Shown here one piece after another: positions 55,615 to 64,000 of a stretch of 64,000 nt of DNA (position 1 is its first letter; each line of letters opens with the position of its first letter). The DNA is from Papio anubis (lineage: Eukaryota > Chordata > Mammalia > Primates > Cercopithecidae). The stretch covers positions 128,935,525 through 128,999,524 of the forward strand of contig NC_044996.1 in NCBI RefSeq assembly GCF_008728515.1, given 5' to 3'. The notes below the pieces were generated by a model, which saw only the letters and a list, made by a program, of their open reading frames with translations, had not been told where the DNA came from and searched no databases. The translations under genes were made by a program, and so were the position numbers.

Positions 55615-56650
55615 TACATTTTAATCGACGTGAAATTCACATAACATAGAATTAACCATTTTGAAGTGAACAATTTGGTTGCATTCACTGATGCTGAGCA
55701 ACCACCACCTTTAGCTATTTCCAAAACATTTTCATCACTCCAAAATAAATGCTTGTACACACTAGTAGTCACTCCCTATTTTCCCCTCCACCTGTCCACT
55801 GGCAACCACTGATCTCCTTTTTATTTCTGTGGCTTTTTCTATTCTGGATATTTCATGTAAGTGGAATTATACAATATATGTGGTCTTTTGTGTCTAGCTT
55901 CTTCTGAGACAGTAGGAAGGGGGCTTGGCTTTGGCTCATCTCCACTAGAGCATTTTTTCATGCATTCCCACTGATCATAAAACCCATACTACTACCTCAT
56001 TGACACCATACCTGCTAACCTCGAGGCTTTAGCCATACAAAGAAAATGGCCTTTCTATATTGTTCTTCTGTGCTCTCATAATGCTTAACCATGTCTTTTA
56101 CTTAAACAATTCCAGGAACTGGCCTTAGGAGATCCAAAATAGGGAGCCAAGATTGCAGAGTGTCCCATCTTGGGAGGGAATGCTGAATAATTAATTGATT
56201 TACAGCCTTGTTGCTGCTGGCCAGACCACCCGGTGACCCATTACTCGAGATAATCATCACAACCGGATGATGCTAACCTATATCCTCTACCCTTCGCGTG
56301 CTTTGTCTGGGAAAAGTCTTTTGGCCCCATGTCAATTTCTATTGCATTGAAAGACCAAGAGCCCCTGGTCAGTCAGGCTTCCATTTAGCATGATGTTTGC
56401 AAGGTTTACCCATGTTGTAGCATGTGTCAGAACTTCATTCCTTTCTATGGCTGAATAAAATTCCATTGTATGAATATACCACAATTTGTTTCCACCTTTT
56501 GGTTATTGTGAATAGTAATACTCGAACAATCACATGCAAATGTTTGTTGGAGTGCCTGTTTTTAATTCTTTTGGGGTGTATGCCTAGGAGTGGAATTGCT
56601 GTGTCATATGTAATTCTAACTTCTGAAGAAGGATCAGTAATATTTTAATG
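55615..56650 (-). repeat. Antisense L1 split by an LTR
   Basis: Pieces 55615-55904 and 56376-56650. 'GTGGTCTTTTGTGTCTAGC' continues across the LTR at 'CATTTAGCATGATG', then 'TTCCATTGTATGAATATACC'. Confidence 0.85.
55905..56375 (+). mobile_element. Solo LTR inserted in L1
   Basis: Begins TGAGACAGTAGG and ends GTCAGTCA with CTTC-like target repeats. Shares 'GAACTGGCCTTAGGAGATCC', 'GCAGAGTGTCCCATCTTGGG' and 'ATAATCATCACAACCGG' with the LTR at 58500, so the two are the same family. Confidence 0.75.
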
Positions 56651-56677
56651 CAATATTATTTTAAAAAATCAAAATTA

Positions 56678-56970
56678 GGCCAGGTGTGGTGGCTCATGCC
56701 TGTAATCCCAGCACTTTGGGAGGCCAAGACCGGCAGATCATGAGGTCAGGAGTTCGAGACCAGCCTGGTCAACATGGTGAAACCCCGTCTCTACTAAAAA
56801 TACAAAAATTAGGCGGGCATGGTGGCCCATGCCTGTAATCCTAGCTACTCGGGAGGCTAAAACAGGAGAATTGCTTGAGCCCGGGAGGCGGAGGTTGCAG
56901 TGAGCTGAGATCCCACCATTGCACTCCAGCCTGAGTGACAAGAGCAAGACTCCGTCTCAAAAAAAAAAAA
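56678..56970 (+). mobile_element. AluS/Y element
   Basis: Full-length sense Alu; AAAAATCAAAAT flanks both sides. Confidence 0.92.
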
Positions 56971-57759
56971 AATCAAAATGAAAAAATTCACATTTGAACA
57001 CAATATCAAATTTTCAAATAAAGACAGGATCCAGCCCTGCACCTCCTTCACCTCCCCCAGTCCTTACCCCATTCCCTGACATTCTTATCTAGTATACTTT
57101 CTAATTTTTTCTGTTGGATGTGCTTGAGATGACTTAGTTGTAGCTTACAGTTAAGCTTTCTAATACTAATTTAAATATTTTAATTGTTCAGTTAATTTAT
57201 TTGTAGTGGTTTTGCCCACCCCCTCCCCTACTTTTTTTTTAATGCCATAAGTTATTACGGCCTTATTTTGTAAGATGCCACAGAAAATTCATCTACCAAG
57301 CCCATACAAAAATGTAATGAGTAATTCTGGTAAACAAAAAAATTAAAGAGCTTTAGGGCCCTGCTTGCTAAAATTACAGCTTGAAGATCACAAGAGGCTC
57401 CAAATGAAAAGCCCACATGCATGGTAGGTTAAAAGCTGGAATAGGCCTCATAGAGAGGGGTTTGGAAGCTCAGAGGCAAAACACTTTTAACATCACAAAG
57501 GGGTAGTCAGTCTGGCTTAAATGGAAGTTTTCAATTTTAATGATTGTGATTTCTAAAGTCACTTGTAACAGAGTGCTTTCCTGTGGGCTAATGATGCATG
57601 TAAACAGGACCAGAAAGACAAGGACGAGCACTTAAGAAACAATAAACCATCCTGTCTCCTTGAACTTGGAATGTAGGGAGGCACAGAAGGACAGTAGCAT
57701 GGCTGTTTAGAATACAGGTACTGGAACAAGAGTGAGACATGAGCACATAGAAAGTTACT
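56971..57759 (+). other. Unassigned intergenic stretch
   Basis: AT-rich, no recognisable gene or repeat. Contains CCACCCCCTCCCC near 57220. Confidence 0.6.
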
Positions 57760-58498
57760 ATAAATCATTACTCAACAAATGTTTCTTGAGCCAGGCATGG
57801 TAATAGGGGTCCCAATCCAGACCCCAAGAGAGGGTTCTTGGATCTCACGCAAGAAAGAATGTGGGGCAAATCCATAGAATAAAGTTTATTAGAGAAGTAA
57901 AAGAGACAAAAGAATGGCTACTCCATAGACACAGCAGCGGCACGAGCTGCTGACCGGGTATACTTGTGGTTATTTCTTGATCATATGCTAAATAAAGGGT
58001 AGATCATTCATGAGTTTTCTGGAAAAGGGGTGGGCAATTCCTGGAACTGAGGGTTCCTCCCCGTTTTAGACTACATAGTGTAAGTTCTGAACACTGCCAT
58101 GGCATTTGTAAGCTGTCATGGTGCTAGTGGAAATTTCTTTAAGCATACTAATGCATTATAATTTGAGTATAATGAGCAGTGAGGATGACTAGAGGTCACT
58201 TTTGTTACCATCTTGGTTTTGGCTGGCTTCTATACCGCATCTTGTTTTATGGTCAGAGTTTTTATGACCTGTATCTTGTGATACCAGTCCTGCCAACCTC
58301 CTATCTCATCCTGTGACTAAGAATGCCTAACCTCCTGGGAATGCAGCCCAGTAGGTCTCAGCTTCATTTTACCCAGCCCCTATTCAAGATGGAGTCACTC
58401 TGGTTCAAATGCCTCTCACAGTGTCAGGTGCCGGGGGTGCAGTGGGGAGTAACCTCAGACAGAATAGAAAAGGAACTCAGTTCCTTTTTCACATATTT
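57760..58498 (+). repeat. L2-like fragment split by an LTR
   Basis: Pieces 57760-57797 ('CAACAAATGTTTCTTGAGCC') and 58421-58498 ('GTGTCAGGTGCCGGGGGTGC'). Confidence 0.5.
57798..58420 (-). mobile_element. Solo LTR of a class I endogenous retrovirus, antisense
   Basis: About 623 nt with TG at the left and CA at the right. Antisense text 'GAGGGTTCTTGGATCTCACG', 'GAATAAAGTTTATTAGAG', 'GCCATGGCATTTGTAAGC' and 'CAAGATGGAGTCACTCTGG' is a common primate LTR whose name I cannot fix. Internal sequence is absent. Confidence 0.75.
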
Positions 58499-58499
58499 T

Positions 58500-59075
58500 T
58501 TTTTCTTCTTTTCTTGCCTCACTGATCACAAGACCCACACCACTGCCTGGCTGACAATCGGTTTTAGATAAGGCTTTAGGCTTACAAAGAAAATAGCCAT
58601 TCTTCTGTGCTCTCATAATGTTTAACCACGCCTTTTACTTAAAAGAATTCCAGGAACTGGCCTTAGGAAATCTAAACATCAAACTGAGGTTGCAGAGTGT
58701 CCCATCATGGGAAGGGAAGGAACCCTGAACAATTCACTTGCAGCCTCGTTACTGCTGGCCAGACCCCCAGGTGGCCCATTACTCAAGATAACCATCACAA
58801 CTAGATATGCTAACCAGCGTCCCCTACCCATTAGGTGCTTTGCACAGGCCAGCCTGCATACCCTACCCATGATACCAATTCCTGTGTTTGCCTAATAAAA
58901 AAATCCCTACCACCTTTTCAGGGAGTCAGCTTGAGGGTCCTTGTACGTCTGGTGTCTCCCCTGCACTCGAGCACAAGCCCCAAGATAAAAGCCTTGTCTG
59001 AGAAATCTGCTTGTCCCCATGTTAATCTTTATTACATGATGGGCCCAAGAGCCTGTTGTCTGTAATAAACCTGCC
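58500..59075 (+). mobile_element. LTR, same family as 55905-56375
   Basis: Longer copy. Contains AATAAA at 58894-58899. The 55905 copy lacks part of the region around this signal. The left end is obscured by a T-rich stretch. Confidence 0.7.
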
Positions 59076-59496
59076 TTCAGACCTGACCACCTCTTGGGGG
59101 AAGGCAGGCTTTAAACAAATTTCCCTATAGAGGGAAATAAGTACTTAATTATATTAATAATTGTGATATATTTAGAGGCTATGACACGATCAAAGAACAA
59201 GGATAAGGGGGCTTGAGAGAGAGTGTAAAATGGGGTCCCATCAGAAACTAGAGAGCCAAGGACAGCCTCCTGAACAAAGCAGGTCAATATTTTACCTAGT
59301 TTTGTGTGTGGTCACACAGTGCAAAGACAATGGGCCGAGAGCTCTGAGACCCAGTGGGGATGTGCTTTTCCTGACTGACAGGACAGTTGGGTGAATAGTG
59401 GCACTGTTTCAATGCTATCTTCATCTGCTTGATGTCAGCCTACAAATGTCAATCAAGTGAAAGTGTAGGCTAAGTGACAATTAAGAATGGAGTTAG
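59076..59496 (+). other. Unassigned intergenic stretch
   Basis: May contain more L2-like sequence near 59110-59160. No gene seen. Confidence 0.55.
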
Positions 59497-59755
59497 GGTT
59501 GGGCATGGTAGCTCATGCCTATAATCCCAACATTTTGGGAGGCTCAGGCAGGAGGATCACTAGCTTGGCAATATAAAAAAAAAAAAATTAGCTGGGCATG
59601 GTAGTGCATGCCTATACTCCCAGCTACTCGAGAGGCTAAGGTGAGAGGATCACTTGAGCCTGGGAGGTCAAGGCTGAGGTGAGCTGTGATGGCGCCACTG
59701 CACTCCAGCCTGGGAGACAGAGTGAGACCGTCTCAAAAAAAAAAAAAAAAAAAAG
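59497..59755 (+). repeat. AluJ element with internal deletion
   Basis: Missing about 35 nt in the left arm at 'GATCACTAGCTTGGCAATAT'. A tail of about 20. Confidence 0.86.
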
Positions 59756-59989
59756 AGCTAGATGGCTTATGGAGAAAACAAACAAGCAAATAAGAATGGG
59801 TCCCTTCCAATCTAATTGTCACTTTTGTTGATGTGTTTCCTTCTTGCACTTTCTATTTTGTTAAAATAAGTACTAACATACACATCTGTACTCTGTTAAA
59901 GTCAGTGCCAGACATTGGCCCTCACCACCATTTCTCCTACAGCTAAGGTTCTGCAACCCAAAGGTGCCATAGAAAATCAGGTAAGATAT

Positions 59990-60290
59990 GGCCGGGCGCG
60001 GTGGCTCAAGCCTGTAATCCCAGCACTTTGGGAGGCCGAGACGGGCGGATCACGAGGTCAGGAGATCGAGACCAACCTGGCTAACACGGTGAAACCCTGT
60101 CTCTACTAAAAAATACAAAAAATTAGCCAGGTGTGGTGGCGGGCGCCTGTAGTCCCAGTCACTTAGGAGGCTGAGGCAGGAGAATGGCATAAATCCGGGA
60201 GGCAGAGGTTGCAGTGAGCTGAGATCCGGCCATTGCACTCCAGCCTGGGCGACAGAGGAAGACTCCGTCTCAAAAAAAAAAAAAAAAAAA
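59990..60290 (+). mobile_element. AluYR-type insertion with 18-bp duplication
   Basis: AGAAAATCAGGTAAGATA occurs before (from 59971) and after (from 60291). Carries GGCTCAAGCC and GAGATCCGGCCATTGC. Confidence 0.94.
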
Positions 60291-60328
60291 AGAAAATCAG
60301 GTAAGATACTTAGAAACGTGTGGGGGAG

Positions 60329-60624
60329 GGCTGGGTGTGGTGGCTGACGCCTGTAATGCCAGCACTTTGGGAGGCCGAGGCAGGTGGATCACGAGGTCAG
60401 AGTTCAAGACCAGCCTGGGCAACATGGTGAAACCCTGTCTCTACTAAAAACAGAAAAAAATTAGCCAGGTGTGGTGGCACGCGCCTGTAGTCCCAGCTAG
60501 TCGGGAGGCTGAGGCAGGATAATTGCTTGAACCTGGGAGGTGGAGGTTGTAGTGAGCCAAGACCACGCCATTGCACTCCAGCCTGGGCAACAGAGTGAGA
60601 CTTCGTCTCAAAAAAAAAAAAAAA
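60329..60624 (+). repeat. AluS element
   Basis: Sense Alu from GGCTGGGTGTGGTGGC to A tail at 60624. Confidence 0.9.
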
Positions 60625-60644
60625 GTGTACGGGAGGAAAAATAT

Positions 60645-60833
60645 TTTTTTTCTCTTCCCATTCTAAGTTCATGGCTGAGGCCCTATAACAGAAGACAGAT
60701 TAATGAGAGAAAAGTGTACAAATTTTTTAAAGTTTTATGTGACACATGAACCTTCATAAGAAAATGAAGACCCAAAGAAACAGTTAAAGCTGAGCGTTTT
60801 TTATAGTAGGTTTGGTGAAGAGTGGAGATTGTG
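60645..60833 (-). repeat. LTR-like repeat, copy 3 of 3
   Basis: 'TTCATGGCTGAGGCCCTATA', 'AAGTTTTATGTGACACATGA' and 'GAAGACCCAAAGAAACAG' match copies at 30585 and 52180. Confidence 0.58.
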
Positions 60834-61062
60834 AATTCCGAAAATCTGAGACAGGTCTCAGTTAATTTAGAAAGCTTATTTTGCCAAGGTTGAGGACGTG
60901 CACCCATGATACAGCCTCAGGAGGTCCTGATGACATGTGCCTAAGGTGATCAGAGCACAGCTTGGTTTTATACATTTTAGGGAGACATGAGACATCAATC
61001 AATATGTGTTAAGATGTACATTAGTTCAGTCCGGAAAGGTGGGACAACTCAAGGCAAAGGCG
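60834..61062 (-). mobile_element. Partial LTR (3' half), tandem to a complete LTR
   Basis: Repeats the right-hand LTR with a period of 235: TGAGACAGGTCTCAGTTAAT at 60847 and TGAGACAGGTCCCAGTTAAT at 61082. Contains the antisense equivalents of TATAAAAC and AATAAGC. Confidence 0.82.
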
Positions 61063-61551
61063 TGTTGAACCCAGAAAAATTTGAGACAGGTCCCAGTTAA
61101 TTTAGAAAGTTTATTTTGCAAAGGTAGAGGATGTGCTCATGACAGACTCAGGAGGTCCTGACGACATGTGCCCAAGGTGGTTGGGGCACAGCTTAGTTTT
61201 ATACATTTTAGGGAGACATGAGACATCAATCAACATATGTAAGAAGTACATTGGTTTGGTCTGGAAAGGCAGGACAGCTTGAAGGAAAGGCGGGACCGCT
61301 TGAAGCAAAGGCAGGAAGACTCAAAGCAGGGAGGGGGCTTCCAGGTCATAGGTAGATAAGAGACAAATGGTTGCATTCTTTTGTGTTTCTCATTAGCCTC
61401 TCCAAAGGAGGCAGTCAGATTTGCACTTATCTCAGTGAGCAGAGAGGTGACTTTGAATAGAATGGGAGGCAGGTTGGCCCTAAACAGTTCCCAGCTTGAA
61501 TTTTCCCTTTAACTTAGTGACTTTGGGGCCCCGAGATTTATTTTCTTTTCA
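61063..61551 (-). mobile_element. Complete antisense LTR (probable 3' LTR), MER4-like
   Basis: Read on the minus strand it runs TGAAAAGAAAATAAATC to GGGTTCAACA, 489 nt, with TATAAAAC and AATAAAC. Immediately upstream on the minus strand is AAAGAAAAGGGGGAAAATA, a polypurine tract, which marks this as a 3' LTR rather than a solo copy. MER4-group assignment is from memory. Confidence 0.72.
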
Positions 61552-64000
61552 TATTTTCCCCCTTTTCTTTCTTTCTTTTCTTTTTTTTTTTTTTTGAGAC
61601 AGAGTCTCGCTCTGTCGCCCAGGCTGGAGTGCAGTGGCCGGATCTCAGCTCACTGCAAGCTCCGCCTCCCGGGTTCACGCCATTCTCCTGCCTCAGCCTC
61701 CCGAGTAGCTGGGACTACAGGCGCCCACCACCTCGCCCGGCTATTTTTTTGTATTTTTTTACTAGAGACGGGGTTTCACCGTGTTAGCCAGGATGGTCTC
61801 GATCTCCTGACCTCGTGATCCACCCGTTTCGGCCTCCCAAAGTGCTGGGATTACAGGCTTGAGCCACCGCGCCCGGCCCCCCCTTTTTCTTTCTAAAAAT
61901 CTTTTGGACAAAGCATTTTAGGAGAAAATGAGTCTCTGGTCTCAGGTTTCATCTGATCTCTCAGATGAAATGGAATGGTTTATTCCTAGATGGGTAGGTC
62001 CCCAGTTATTAGGAAAGTTCATTTTTAGCAGGTTGTGAAGTCTCATGTCCTATGAAGAGAAAATGGGGGAGGAAGGGATAAAAACAACAATAAACAAAGA
62101 ACAATCCTGGAAAATCGATATAGGCCACATTACTCTGAAGTTTATATTATCAGTAGGCAGGGATGAAAGTGGCTTATGTACATAAGTAGGTTGCTGATAT
62201 TTTCTTCTGAAGTTTTTAAACTGTCTGGCTTCAGTTTGCAGGGCTTTCCAAAAGCACAGCTTAGTTTTCAGTGACTCGAAATTAGGAAAAATGGGAGAAA
62301 AAAGAAGGAAAAAACTTGAAAACATCATTTTGAAGACTTGTAGCCAAGAAAAATTAGAATTCAGTCCAAACTGTAAAAAATAATAACAATTGAAAAACAT
62401 TAGGCAAGGCTAGAATCTAACAATAGGTGTACTATAGTTTTTGAAACATAATTTTTCTCTCTGCAGTTTCCCATTTTTACTAAAGAGAAATCATGGTAGG
62501 ACCGATTTGCTTTGTTATACTTGGCATGATTATTTCTATAAAGTGCAGCAAGAATAATTATTTTTTTACATACGCTTTTAAATTGGCTTTGATGGAAATT
62601 TGTTCCATAGAAGGAATCTCGGATAAGACTTTTTAAAAGCCAAGCTCAGCCATGGATTTGTATCATCAAATACCTATGAGTTGGGTGAATTCCTCCCCTC
62701 TTGAGGTTCTAATATAAACTTGGGGTTCCTGGGCCTGTCAGAAAGTGACATGCTTTACTTACCACAGGTCAGGAACCCTGTACAGGGACAGTGTAGACTA
62801 GGTATGAGGCCAGTATTTCCAAGGGGCTTTTATTGGTTCCTTAAAGGAAAGGACACCATTCCAGTCAAAGCCTTGGCAAAATAACCAGTTTCTCCAATTG
62901 TGTCTGAAAACAGATTCTTATTGCACTTATGCAAATAACTGTGTTGCTGTAAGTTAAGAATATTCACAAATAGTTTCCAAATTCTGGAGAAATCACGTAG
63001 AGAGAAACAAATATATTTTAAATTTTGTTCATGGGCATATACTAAATTGTTAAAAGCTGTCAGTAGCGCAAAAGAAAAGTTTCCTGACTCTGAAAAAACA
63101 AAACAAAGGATCAGCAACATTTTAAGCAAAAAGTCAAAAAGATGACCTCAGTCTTGTATTGGTTCTGTCCATGCAGTTAAGTCCTGTTCTGCCTGATATT
63201 CATGAATATTTCACTTCTCCATGAGTCCTAAAAGTTTTTCTTCTATTCTGGTGTCACAATCTTCAAAGTTATCAGACTTGTACTCAAGAGCACCTGTTAG
63301 AGTTTTATAGATGATTATAAAACCACCTTCTAAAGAGGACCAAAACAAGATAACAATTGTCTATGGATGACAAAAAGTTTAAGGGCAGCCATAGTCAAGG
63401 ACACAATTGACATGGAGATTCGTTACCCCTGTGGCACACAATAATTTAACAACAGTTATAATTATTACTGATAATGTACACTAAGTATATTACAATTATA
63501 GTCCCATAATTTTGGAACACATATCAATAACATATTTATACAAATACAGCCCCAAAAAACCCAAACACCATTTCATATTTGACAATGTTTCCTGTATAAT
63601 TTTTATACCAAATAAGTCAAATTATGTTATTTTTGGACTTTAGGGAACCTCATATCTTAAAGGATTAATTAGGTCAGAAAAAGACATAATTTACAATTTG
63701 ATTTTGGAAAGTCTGTCAAATATCAAAGGCTTAAAACACTTGATCTCACAGGTCATTGTAAAACAAGTCATTCCTTTGACCAAAGTGATAACTCAAGGAC
63801 TTCAAAAAAAGGAGAAAACCTTCATTCTTTGAGAAAGGAGACTTAATTTTCCAAACAATAAGCCCTAATAAAAACATCATAAAGTCAATTATATTTGTTT
63901 TTTGAAATTTTATAAACAATCTATAAAAATTTTAATCTTGACCATAAGATATGACTTCCATAAGCCTTTTATAACCTTTATGACCTTTATTAAGCAGTCG
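61552..64000 (-). mobile_element. Internal part of an antisense endogenous retrovirus (runs off the window)
   Basis: Adjoins the polypurine tract and 3' LTR, so it should be the 3' internal region, with an Alu at 61572-61878. AT-rich and full of stops. The longest minus-strand frames (62050-62400 and 62830-63129) match no retroviral protein that I recognise, and I see no intact gag, pol or env. The assignment rests on LTR/PPT context and on resemblance to non-coding MER4-type internal sequence. Confidence 0.48.
61572..61878 (-). mobile_element. AluYR-type insertion next to the polypurine tract
   Basis: CCCCCTTTTCTTTCT precedes it and CCCCCTTTTTCTTTCT follows it. Carries CAGTGGCCGGATCTCAGC. 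Confidence 0.92.

Noticed and set aside
62050..63129. Minus-strand frames of 116 and 99 codons as retroviral genes
   Set aside because: Short, AT-driven and without recognisable retroviral motifs. Kept only as part of the probable ERV internal region.
1..64000. S100G (calbindin-D9k), expected near CTPS2
   Set aside because: S100G lies close to CTPS2 on the human X chromosome. I looked for its EF-hand exons on both strands and found none; it should lie beyond the left edge.

Overview
This is a primate X-linked-type genomic window. It carries the 3' end of CTPS2 (CTP synthase 2) on the + strand. Five coding exons splice in frame and encode the last 154 residues of the 586-residue enzyme. The young Alu elements carry variants that I associate with Old World monkeys rather than apes: 'GGCTCAAGCC' near the Alu head, 'GAGATCCGGCCACTGC' in the right arm and 'CAGAGCCAGACTCC' before the tail. 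The source is therefore probably a cercopithecid such as a macaque, baboon or guenon. I see no bacterial-style operons, CRISPR arrays or tRNA/rRNA genes.

Layout. 1-5746: intron upstream of the first visible exon. 5747-5843: exon a (residues 433-464 plus one base). 5844-24334: an 18.5-kb intron packed with Alus, an old antisense L1, hAT fossils and a sense-oriented solo LTR. 24335-24390: exon b. 24391-29290: intron with a strong G-quadruplex motif and an Alu-in-L1PA-in-older-L1 stack. 29291-29387: exon c. 29388-35713: intron with a 39-bp minisatellite. 35714-35858: exon d, carrying the glutaminase His526 and Glu528. 35859-53630: a 17.8-kb intron that includes a 3.1-kb Alu-free stretch. 53631-53700: last coding exon with the phosphorylatable C-terminal tail and the TGA stop. 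The 3' UTR follows, probably to about 54.3 or 54.9 kb. From there to 64000 I see no gene, only an accumulation of LTRs, a Tigger fossil, antisense L1, Alus and the 3' part of an antisense endogenous retrovirus.

CTPS2 makes CTP from UTP, ATP and glutamine. The window covers the C-terminal half of its glutamine amidotransferase domain and the regulatory tail. The synthetase domain and the catalytic Cys399 lie upstream of position 1. All five exon-exon phases agree and the numbering places His526-Pro-Glu528 exactly at the family positions, so the gene looks intact here. Repeats make up well over half of the window. Most apparent open reading frames are Alu, L1 or LTR translations.

I found no new biological system. 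The observations most worth checking are these: a textbook donor/acceptor pair that could form an intron inside the 3' UTR; a 108-bp direct duplication bracketing the last exon; an intronic reading frame that would make a glutaminase-dead CTPS2; a sense LTR with its own TATA box and poly(A) signal between two exons; a strong one-base-loop G-quadruplex; and several young Alus with so many indels that assembly error is likely.
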